From Kudoa neothunni (taxonomy: Eukaryota; Cnidaria): a stretch of DNA of 64,000 nt. The stretch is from positions 14,384,001 to 14,448,000 of the forward strand of contig OZ199838.1 in the NCBI GenBank assembly GCA_964304625.1, given 5' to 3'. Both the position numbers and the translations under genes were made by a program. Shown here one piece after another: positions 25,227 through 35,212 of the stretch. The notes beneath the pieces were generated by a model. The model saw nothing but the letters and a program-made list of their open reading frames with translations, was not told the DNA's origin and did not search any database. Within the stretch, counting starts at the first letter, position 1. Each line of letters opens with the position of its first letter.

Positions 25227-26310
25227 GGCTAATGTGGAGTTTAGTCATGTAAACCCGCTCATACCTAATCGTAATCTTTTCGCGCTCATGCTAAGGATTA
25301 AAATTAAATCATGAATATATCTGTGCATTTGTCCGCAATTGAATCAATTGATGTGAACAGGATCGAACCATTCTTCCTCGACTGTTTGAAGTTAAATAAA
25401 AAGTACTGCATCGAATTTCTGGCATTCATTGGATTTTGAGAAAAAACAAGTGTATGTTGTAATAAGGAAATACAGTTGGTACGGCGCGAAAGATGCATTG
25501 ACAGATATTCGTTCTATTGTAATCACTGTAGAAAGTATATTTCTGTCCGCAAAGACTTTTTTTGGAGGAAGTCATCTGGATCTTCCAACCATCCTAAAGA
25601 TCATCTATTATTATTCCTTCAGCATCAATAGTCAACGTTTTTATGAAGAAGTCATTCACATCGGTTCCAAAACTATAGTGGATTGGAAGAATTTTTTTAA
25701 TAATATATATTCTAACCATTTGATTGAGAATTCCCTAAAGGTCGGTGGAGATAGAATTATCGTTCAGATCGATGAATCCAAACTTCGTGAAAGGAAGGAT
25801 AACGTGGGTAGGATATTAGCTAATCAAGATCAATGGATTGTGGGGGGGAATAGATGAAAATGGCAACGTTTTCATGACAATTACAACCAAGCAGGATCTA
25901 TCAACACTACACCAAATAATTCTTGAGAATGTGGAAAGGGGATCAATAATATGGTCTGACTGCTGCAAATGTTACACGCATCCTGATGCGCACGGTTTTC
26001 TCCATGAAACTGTCAACCATAGCATAGAGTTCGTCAATGAAACTGGTGTGCACACAAATAGAATCGAAAGCACGTGAGGAGCCTGCAAAAGAAAGTTTCG
26101 CCATATTACGAATAAATCCCCTGGGCTTATACCATCTCATCTGTCGGAATATATATTTAAGAAAAAATTTCTTAATAAAGTATTTCAAGAAACATTAAAC
26201 CGAATTAGTATTATTTACACATTTTGAATAACATTGTTTGTTATTACATGCGATCCGAAGATTTGCGGGATTAGTTCGGAATAGTTACGTGCCTAAGCTC
26301 CACATTAGCC
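25227..26310 (+). mobile_element. Merlin (IS1595-like DDE) DNA transposon, nearly complete
   Basis: Terminal inverted repeats begin GGCTAATGTGGAG at 25227 and end CTCCACATTAGCC at 26310, about 1.08 kb apart, the size of a small Merlin element. The transposase reads from about 25429 with KVGGDRIIVQIDESKLRERK (first catalytic Asp), IIWSDCCKCY (second Asp) and GVHTNRIEST (third acidic residue). The protein is interrupted by a one-base length change in a G run near 25842-25848 and by TGA in place of the conserved Trp after RIEST (26075-26077). Both are recent-looking changes; the rest of the frame is open. No convincing target-site duplication was found. Confidence 0.85.
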
Positions 26311-26467
26311 GCCAAAAACAAAAAGAATTAGCATATTACCCGCGTGCGCTAGCAGTAAATAATCCACTACAAAAAAGTTATGGATAATTTAAACCTTAGG
26401 GCCGTATATAATTGTTAACGAGAAATATACACCAATTTTACCGTTTGTTGTGCACATGGAGATAATC

Positions 26468-26948
26468 ATGGCACCGTCTAAGGATAGACGAGGACAGATA
26501 GCACATCGGTGTGACACTCGGACTCAGAACCATGAGGTAGTCGGTTCGGATCCGCCGGTGGTCAGACTACTGCTTCCGTGTCGGTGGGTCTCTATCCCAT
26601 ATTTGGGAGCTGTGGTTAAAGTGTACGCTCGCTGTGGAGTGGGATGCACTAGCAGCCAATTTCGTGTGAAGTAGGTGAGCGTGAATAGGAGTTTGAATCT
26701 CTGGAACCCATCGAAAGGCAAGTAATTTGCAGTCCTCACAGAGCCAACGTCCTTAAAGGGATAGGGTTTAGGGTGGTAGTCGCCCTGAGACGAGGGTGTT
26801 TAATGGGTTAAAGCCCCACACTACCGCATAAAGATAACGGGCGGGGTTTCATGTTACGTCCTGCAGTGCTCAAAGCGTTAATGGAAGAGGCCTGACCAAC
26901 CAGAATTCCACAACCTAATAAGTTGCACCTGGGGTTTTACCTTGTAAA
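26468..26948 (+). mobile_element. tRNA-derived SINE, copy 1
   Basis: The head has RNA polymerase III internal promoter boxes: an A-box-like GATAGCACATCGGTG and a B-box-like GGTTCGGATCC about 40 bases later. The 3' part, from GTTTAATGGGTTAAAGCCCC through CACAACCTAA to CCTTGTAAAAAAA, is shared with the copy at 59207-59655, which has a different tRNA-like head. The GC content is well above the surroundings. It abuts the Helitron helicase remnant. Confidence 0.75.
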
Positions 26949-26949
26949 A

Positions 26950-29533
26950 AAAGCCACATTATTACCAGAGGGTAGGGACGACCATAGCACATTTAAGTTA
27001 CCAATCGCGATTAAGGGTGATGGAACCAACGTATGTGCAATCAGCAAGGGGACAGTTTGGTCTCAATTGTTGCCCATATGCATGGCCATCATATGGAATG
27101 AATGCACAATGACAAACAGAGTGATTTTTGAAGCTTTAGATAGAACGATATGGGATTTAACAGACAAAAACATTCCATTTGACGGAATCATAATGGTTTA
27201 ATCAGACGACTTTCGCCAAACTCTACCCGTAATACCCAGAGGTACAATATACTACCAAGTAAAAAATTCCCTAAAGTTCTCTTTCTTATGGGTGAGCGTT
27301 AAAACCCTCCATCTCACCACCAATATGAGATTGCAGCTCAGCAACGAAGAAGGAGTCAGTCAATTCGCTTCAGAAATACTATGGATAGGTGATGGTCAAC
27401 TTAACATTGGACTTGATGGATGTATCCTCTATGTTCCGTGGCAAAGTAGGTTTCGTCAATGGATGAATTGATAGACCGTGTTTTTCCAGAAACACAAACA
27501 AACTTTCCCAACTCAAATTGGCTGTCAGAGCGAGCTATCTTAATACCCACAAACCAAGCCGTAAACAAAATCAATGATTGATTGATCTGTCTTATTCCAG
27601 ACGACTGTACAGAGTATAAATCATGACACCGTTGTGGACAAAAATCAATGTGTCAATTTCCCTGTTGAATTCCTCAAGAGTCTAGACTCTAGAGCTATCG
27701 GGGGTTCCTTTTCACATGATTCTTCGAAAGATAGACACTCCAATTATATTTCTAAGAAATTTGGATTCACCAAGGTTGTGAAACGACACTCGACTAGTGT
27801 TAAAGTCGTTAGTGTCTTATCTTATTGAGGCCACTATCGTAACAGGTTGTGCCAGAGGGGAAGATGTAAATATTCCGAGAATTCCGATTATTCCTTCAGA
27901 CGCTATCTTTAATTTCAGAAGACTGCAATTTCCCATCAAACCATGCTTTGGAATATAAATAAATAAGACGCAGGGGAAACCTTCAAAGTTGCTGGTTTAA
28001 ATTAGGAGGAACCGTGTTTTTTCTCATAGGCAGTTGTATGTCGTCCTCTCCAGGGTAAGTTCCAAACACAATTTATACTCTTTTTCTCCAAATGGTCTGA
28101 CCAAAAATATAGTTTATAAGGAGGTATTACAGTAACTGATTATGTTATCATTTTCTTATCTTTATGGATCTTATTCACCTATTTAAATTCAGTGTTTATA
28201 TAAATTTCATTCAAATTTACTTATATGGAACAATGTCTCTGATTATATTTTTTGGGAATATATCTACAATGTTATGTGGAACATTATTCCAATTCTTTGC
28301 AGCATGTTCAAACAATATTCTATTATAATTAAGCGATAAAAGTAAAACTATGCATGAAACACCTTGTTTGCTAATTTTTGGAGAGCGAAACTGATAACAA
28401 TCTTCATCCCCGACATTTATTTTTAGATGTAGCAGTATGTTACGCGATTTATATGTTTCGTTTACTGTTTGAATTGTGTTGTGTTAATTTCACAAAAAAA
28501 TGTCTAATACTTCATTCTGCTGATCTAACTTTATGGGGATCATTAATCGCGACTTGGAGTGTTATGTCAACCTTTATTTTCTTCTTAAGAATGCCGTCAG
28601 TATCTATCGTTGAAATAGAGTCAGAAGTTGGGTGGATTTCCAAAACAAGCTTAAAATGGTAGGTATAATTATTTTGCCTGTTAAACATATCTTGGACGCT
28701 AGGAAAATACGTACCTGTTCTGAAAATGTGCTGCTGACCAATTCTAAGCTTATATATGCAAATCTTCCAAGAAATACATTTTGTAAAATATCGGTTCGCC
28801 ATCGTCTTAAAGCTACTACGATCCAATTCCGTAGCTAATTTGACCCCAAATCTTAAAGTAACAACAAACCCTGATTAAACGAACGCGTTAATTTTAAAAG
28901 TGGCTTTGTACTGTGTTATTATATCTTTGAGTATGCTTGTGGAAGTATTTTGGTTTTTGTTGTATGCATTTTTCAGGTTTTTGCGTGTAACAAAATTTCT
29001 TTGGTAAGCGTTGATAAGATTTTAATGTAAAAATTTAATCTATCGCATTATTATAGGTATGATTCAACTGAACAAGCCAATAAAAGAATTCAAGTCAGAA
29101 TTCAATGTCGGATTCGGTACCCATTTATGCGTTGACTGTGGTATAGTTGTATTCCGTTGTAATGCCTCACGTATACTACGTCGATTTCTATTTGTTTTTC
29201 TTCGTTTCTTAAAATCACGGATGCATCAAATAATGATGATGAGATTTTAACGAAATGAGGTTCATTTTTTTATATAATAATTTTTTAAATTTATTTATAT
29301 TAGGTTTTTTCTGTTTTTCTTGGATATAATAACTACTTACATTATTTAGTAAAAATTTTTTGTTTCGTTTATGACTGTTTATTTCGCATAGTAAATTTTC
29401 GGCATTTGTTTGCGCCATTAACGTATTTAAACGTTTCTTATATTAAAAAATATAATTTAAAACATTTTGATTCCAATTTCCCCCTGAATTAGATATTCCC
29501 AACACCCCAAGCGAAGTCGGGTATCACGGCTAG
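26950..29533 (+). mobile_element. Helitron fragment with decayed PIF1-like helicase and a 3' terminus
   Basis: From about 26950 the sequence reads Helitron RepHel helicase: GRDDHSTFKLPI, IIWNECTMTNRVIFEALDRT (motif II), DDFRQTLPVIPRGT, LHLTTNMRLQL, VNFPVEFLKSLDS, RLQFPIKPCF, then INKTQG and VVLSRVS near 28050. The Walker A segment is missing because the left end stops at the SINE. Stops and frame changes are frequent, and motif II has WNE instead of WDE. A Helitron-like 3' end, a short hairpin built on CCC..GCGAAG..GGG followed by CTAG, lies at 29505-29533. The Rep domain is absent. It is an inactive rolling-circle transposon. Confidence 0.8.
28378..28838 (+). other. Unassigned open segment between the Helitron helicase and its 3' end
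   Basis: An open frame at 28378-28662 contains a hydrophobic helix (LWGSLIATWSVMSTFIFFLR). A GT-AG pair (about 28663-28706) would join it to a second open stretch to 28838, and another plausible intron lies at about 29004-29057. The minus strand is also open at 28826-28512. I recognise no family on either strand. It may be a host gene fragment carried by the Helitron, or chance. Confidence 0.25.
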
Positions 29534-29874
29534 CAATTAAATATAGTCAGAACTAATATCACCTGAATATTATTTATCGCGACAATAGCCACTTCCTTCA
29601 ATAAATTCAAAAAGATGAATTCGTGCCTCGCTTCGCTTTATCCCCAACTTTTCTTCGTATTATAAAATATTAAACAAACCCAAACAAGTTAGGAAGGATT
29701 AACTAAGAACATACATTTACAGTATACATAAAATGCGATAATTTAGATCCAAAATCGAGAAATACACATAAAAATAGACTCGAAAAATGAAATATATGTC
29801 AGTTTAAAGATAACAACACGTAAACCCAACGATAACAACAACAGGAGTAACAGGCTAAACACAAGAAAAATTGT

Positions 29875-30725
29875 TTAGAAATTATAATTTCGGCTTCTTC
29901 CGCTCTTTCGATTTTTCTTATTCCCATGGAAATTGTTTTGATTACTGTAACGTTCTCTCGCTGCTTGATTAGAATCGATACGGCAATCAACTGCAAATCT
30001 GTCCAAATCACAAGCCGCAAGGAATTTATTCCTAAAACAGAAAATATAGATTAAAAATGTTAAAAACATCATAAAACAATAATATCTCTTCAGAGGGGCT
30101 AAAATACACTAAGGAGTTGTTTAGGGAAGATTTTTTCGTATCTCTGAACCAGAACACAACACGGACACTTTCCTCACGTTTAGAGCAGTTCACTCCAATA
30201 ATCTCTTCTGAAAGATTACCAAAGCCACACCCAATCGTCAAAAGGATACAATTTAACCAAATCTTCTCGTGACGATCAACCTGACCTTTGATAGTGATGA
30301 TACAGCGTTCACCATCTTTATTTTTATCATCTTCAACCATAGGTTGATATCCCATCTAGAGAGGAAATACAAAAATTGTAAGAATATATCGTCCAATTAT
30401 AGTCATCAGAGATACTTTAAAAACATAGTATTCATCGTTGTTATCGAGTTTATTTACACCACGATATGGTTGAAGCATGCAAAAAAATCTTCCACCGTAT
30501 CAAATTCATGAAAAACTTTTATTCCTTTTTCGTATTTTGGGTAGATGTGAAGGTGTTATTGAACGAGAAGGTCCACTTACATTGAAGCGGGTGTTTGCCT
30601 TTTACGGGAACAATCTTTTCCCCTAATAGTTGGAAGAAAATCTTCATTTTAATATCAACCGTTACAGGAAATATTACCTTGACTTCATCCGAACTTTTAT
30701 CTACATGCAGTGCATCCAACGACAT
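29875..30725 (-). CDS. eIF4E-like cap-binding protein homologue, divergent or decaying
   Basis: eIF4E binds the mRNA 5' cap and recruits eIF4G. The minus strand reads GKHPLQCKWTFSF (family HPLQNKW), then VFHEFDTVEDFFACFNHI (family FDTVEDFWALYNHI), then GYQPMVEDDKNKDGERC (family GIEPMWEDEKNKRGGRW), then GVNCSKREESVRVVFW. A C-terminal exon encodes NKFLAACDL to the stop at 29875. Likely introns are around 30470-30430 and 30115-30032. Key aromatic residues are changed. The cap-stacking Trp of MWED is Val, the position of the first cap-stacking Trp is not Trp, and the eIF4G-facing Trp of DFWALYNHI is Phe. The join between the first two blocks needs a one-base shift in an A run near 30527. It could be a pseudogene, or a divergent paralogue with altered ligand. 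Confidence 0.6.
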
Positions 30726-31387
30726 AGCGTAGTGCGTGCCCCGTAAATCGATGCGAGACGACTTAATTTACCGATCATCTACGCACGCGCAAAAATTATT
30801 ATGCAATTTCTGAATTGAGTTATTGCCTTTATTCCATTCCAACAGCTTCGAATTTAATGAGAAATTGACTGATTATTTTTGTGGATTCTATAATAAACAC
30901 TCAACTCTCTATCTAACGTTTTTGGAGCTTATTGTAATATGAACCTATTTTAAAATATCATATCTTTTTTTGAACCCAATTATTTTTAAATTAAGCGTTG
31001 CGTATTCCTATAAATTATATAAAATCTGAAAAACAAATATTAAATTGTAAGTTACATTCCTGTTAATTTATTTTTATGAAGTGGTTTTATTTGTGGTAAT
31101 GAATATTTTTTTGTAAGAAGTATATTTTTATTAGATTTCAAAAAATACAATAATTTTGGTTCTCTCTATATAAATATATTTAAATATTTTTTATAGGAAA
31201 TAATTTGTTATGAATATTTCCGCATTTTGATCTCATTCCATTAACATTATAAGAAATATACAATTTCAGGTATTCTAACAATTATTGCCGTTTCAATGTT
31301 TTCAACTAAAATTTATGAATTTGAAACTCTACGTACACCTTACATCGTTTAGAATGCATATAACACCACCAAATCATTCCTTTATGA
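30726..31387. other. Intergenic, no gene seen
   Basis: Spacer between the eIF4E-like start and a non-autonomous hAT-like copy. No gene seen. Confidence 0.6.
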
Positions 31388-32012
31388 CAGTGCTTCCCGA
31401 CATTGGGTCACGCTCCACCGTTGGGTGTGGAAATTTCAAAACGTTTAATGAACTACGGAAGATCTTGAGTATTGGTATGCCACGGATAATGATAAGATAA
31501 TTGGGTAGTAGGTGTAGTTTGAAATCGATATTCCTTATTTATTAATGACGAGTATTATCATATAAAAATACATAAAACAATGGTTAATTACATAAAAATT
31601 AATAATAATATTTAACATATCCTTCACCCGAATAGAATCCGGAGGGTATCATCTCAATCTCGTCTCATTTAAAATCGTATATCCCTTTTTTTTGAAAAAA
31701 CCTGATATAATATTGATTAATGTTGTATTTAAATTATTTATTTTCCCTTCATTAGCTCTATATATAAGAAAGTCTTTCCTAATGAGGTTGGATTATCAAG
31801 AGTTCCATTCGAAACTGTTTTTGACGAAATGAAGAGCTAGAGGTTTATTATTATGGTCCATAGCTAAATTAAGTTAGATCTGATCGAACACACTTTAATT
31901 TTAATGAGAAAGGAAATATATATTAGTTTCTTTCAAATTTTGATGTGATATTGTGTTTTATTCAAATTACCAAAAGTTTAAATAAAAAAATTGTCACTTT
32001 TGAAAGAGGCTG
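31388..32012 (+). mobile_element. Non-autonomous hAT-like repeat, copy 1
   Basis: Begins CAGTGCTTCCCGAC. Its interior matches copy 2 (41144-41800) over most of its length, with shared words such as ACGTTTAATGAAC, GTCTCAT..TAATCGT, and AAATTAAGT(T/C)(A/G)GATCTGATCGAA. No coding capacity. The right end is degraded. Confidence 0.65.
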
Positions 32013-33598
32013 TACACAGAACTTTTTTTAAAGAAAAAGTGGTGCGCGATGGAAATATGATAGGAACACTGGTTTATAACAACAATTTATAATATCAAAT
32101 GATATATTTTATTTAAAAGGATCGTAATTTTAAGTGCTCAAATGTATGTTTGATGTTTTGAAAGTAAATCTATACCTTACTCTTACATGCTTATTAGAAT
32201 GAATATTTTGAGTATAAAATTCAATGTATTTAACAGATCATTATATTATTGAGATATATCCTGTCAATCGTATAAAAAATTAAAATATGTAATTCTATGA
32301 ATACTTTGATATAAGATAGTTATAACTTTTGGTTAATTTAAAAAAAAAGTTTACGAATCATGATTAAAATAAAAATTTTATTCGACTCATAAAATGTAAC
32401 TAATAATCGATTAAATTGTGAAACCAATGGTCGTAACTAATTTTTTTATAAAATATAATCAAATTTCATTACTAGGTTTTACAATTCAAAACCGGATCTC
32501 GTAACAACCAAATTCGGGTTTCGTCGTATAGTAGGTCATATAAAAAAAATTATGACAAATAGTCAGCAAAGCAAAACGTTTTTGGCATCATTCCGCATGT
32601 TGGATGTTGTGCTAGAATTTAAGAGCAAAAATATTTCAAAATACATACATGATAAAATTGTGATTTTTTCCTAAGCGGTTTAGCGAATGTTTTATCGGAC
32701 AGTCCGGTTTTGGACGTCATTAAATTCGAGTTTGGGCGTCAAGGAATCTGGTTTCGGATGTAAACCCAACGTAATTATAAAACATTAAATTTAAATTTGG
32801 TTCATAATAAGGGCTGAAAAACGCTCGGAGGTAAAAATCAATTTAAAACATAATATTAAATTATTTGATTTTTTTTAAATTGTCAAAAATTTAAAACAAT
32901 AACCTCAAGCAATAGTGGATAATAAAATGTTATCCTTCTTCACGAAATCAATTTGGGGTTACGTAAAATTGGTTAATCTCAAATTCAGTCGATTTTCCAA
33001 ATAGATGTGTTTTGTATTTATATACTTCTAAAATTAAATTTTAGAATTATATAATAAATTTATGTGGAAAGTTAGAGTAAACATTATTTTAAGGCAATCA
33101 TAATTTTTCCACCAAAAATTTATTACGACCATATACGCAGGCGCCATTTGACTTTAACTCCAGTATCCATCACTTATATAAAATAATCTGAAAATAAATT
33201 TCGTAAGTTAATCTGCATACAAAAATCTCTTAAATTTTTCTTTTTGATTAAACTTAAAATCATTACATATAGCCCAAACTACATGCACAAAAATTAATTG
33301 CGAAATATAAAAACGAAGATTTAAAGGTATTCTTTTAGTTATAATTAAGATAAAAATAACATTTTGCGATGGTTTTAGGAAAATAAATGTTTTTAGGTGA
33401 AGTTAAAAATACAATATTCAATATTTATTTATCTATCAATAATATCGTGATGGATTAAAAGACAATTTAATAAATTTATTAACAAATAATATTTGTATTT
33501 AATGAGTAAAAAAGAAAAGAGAAACAGACGAAGTAATCACACAATCTAAAATTTTTAGAAAATGCGCTTGCGCACCGGAAAAGGGATAAATAAGTGGG
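32013..33598. other. Intergenic, no gene seen
   Basis: AT-rich spacer upstream of MED8. No spliced or long frame, no recognisable repeat. Confidence 0.6.
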
Positions 33599-34457
33599 AT
33601 GACGGCTGCGGATGAAGAATTTCTAGAATTGAAAGCTTCCTCTAAATTAACTTGTTATATTGGAAGATTAAATGAAATGCGACACAAATTAGAAGAACTT
33701 ATAGCTTCTTTGATGAACAGCGATATTCCATGGTTATACCTTATGAAATTATCGATATTTATTTCTTATTTAAGGGATGAATTATTTTCCAAAATTAAGC
33801 TTTTATATAGTAGTCATGTGTCTATATGAAATTTTAAAATTTAATTTTTGTATCTTAGAAATGATTGATTTGGTGGTTAAAGACATTAAAAAGGATACTA
33901 ATTTTAGTTTGAATGATTTTGTTGTGGTTCCTATAGCATACAATGAGGAATCGTTAACAGTAATTTAATGGAATTGTTTATTCATATTTGGAAGTTGATC
34001 TGTACTTTTTTTATTTTTTAGAACTCAATCGGAGGACGGGGTTTCTCATTTGATGCTTCCATTTGTAATAAGATTTAAATATATATATATTTAACATTTT
34101 TAGTTCCAAATTTATTACGCACCAAGGTTGATATACCATCTCTTTCCGATTATGATCAAACTAACGCTTATGAAGACCACAATCCGCTATACTATGTGGT
34201 AATCTATTAGGTGTAGATGAGGATTAAACCATATTTATATCCATAGCAAAAAGTTAAAGAACTAAACAATTACCTAGATAAATGTATTAATACGTTGACG
34301 ATCCATGATATTAATCGATACTCTTCTACAAGCTCCATTCATAAAACTAGTATCTTGATGTTTACGTGGTTTTCAATTTAATTTCCTATTAGAAAAAACA
34401 TCAACCGTAAACAATGAGGCGGAGTATCAAAAATTAAAAGAATTGATGGAATTGTAG
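33599..34457 (+). CDS. MED8: Mediator complex subunit 8 (6 exons, 205 aa)
   Basis: Head-module subunit of Mediator, acting with RNA polymerase II in the nucleus. Exons 33599-33809, 33859-33959, 34022-34064, 34104-34198, 34247-34349 and 34393-34457 join in phase to 618 nt. The N-terminal helix (LNEMRHKLEELIASLMNSDI) corresponds to the first MED8 helix. VVPIAYNEESLT and SFDASIFPNLLRTKVDIP match the family segment VIIPLLLSPD...VFSHEIVPDYLRTKPDP, and a coiled helix (QKVKELNNYLDKCINTL) matches QKQIQSLNKMCSNLLEKI. The long C-terminal tail of vertebrate MED8 is missing. Introns are 39-62 nt. The start is the first ATG in the frame. Confidence 0.82.
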
Positions 34458-35098
34458 TTTTCCAACGTATTATTTCGTTATATTCTACAAACACATGTAC
34501 TTTATAGCTTCCATCATGTTCCTTTATTTACAACGAAAAAAATTTACTATATTCACATTTAAATACAAAAATATGGAGAACATATTAACAGCATTTTTTA
34601 AAACTTTTTAAAGTTATTTGTGCATTTAAGAATTAAGTGAAATTTTTTAAACCGTTGATATTGATATAAATTTATTTTAGTAGAACAAATTATTTCCCTA
34701 CAAATTAATACAAGAATGTAATGTTCAGTTGATTTGAATAGTTTTATTGTGTTATAAAACTATTGAAGGTAGAAATGAACAATAAAAATATACAGAAATT
34801 TAGATAAATGAATCGATAATTTTTTATCGAAAAACTAGAATACCTTTTTACTCACAAGTTTAAGTTGTTTCTTTTTTTATTATAGACTGTCCTGTGAAGT
34901 AAGATTTAATCAATATTTAGGTTTATTTACATTTTATTGTTAGACTTTAACTATATAGAAAATATATTTTAATATTTAAAAGTTGTAAAAAGAAATATTC
35001 ATAAATTTGTCATCAATTTTAAATATATGTCAATTATTAAATTCAGTATGTACATTATTATTAGTTTTGGCTTCATAGTTCAATAAATGTTCACATCT
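34458..35098. other. Intergenic, no gene seen
   Basis: Short AT-rich spacer between MED8 and the conserved upstream block of surface gene B. Confidence 0.65.
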
Positions 35099-35212
35099 AA
35101 TTCATCAATAATATGAATGCATTCATAAATTGCCGTCTGCGATAATCCTTCTATACAGCATTTAGTTTGTACGTCTAAAGTTTTGTTGTTAATCAATTGA
35201 ATATTATATAAA
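35099..35212 (+). promoter_or_regulatory. Conserved upstream block of surface gene B
   Basis: Matches the segment at 8950-8837 read on the minus strand, upstream of paralogue A. Conservation ends near 35099, so the shared unit is about 114 bases plus the gene. Confidence 0.55.

Noticed and set aside
26468-26560. A functional tRNA gene
   Set aside because: A and B boxes exist but the cloverleaf is not complete and the segment continues into a SINE body shared with another copy.
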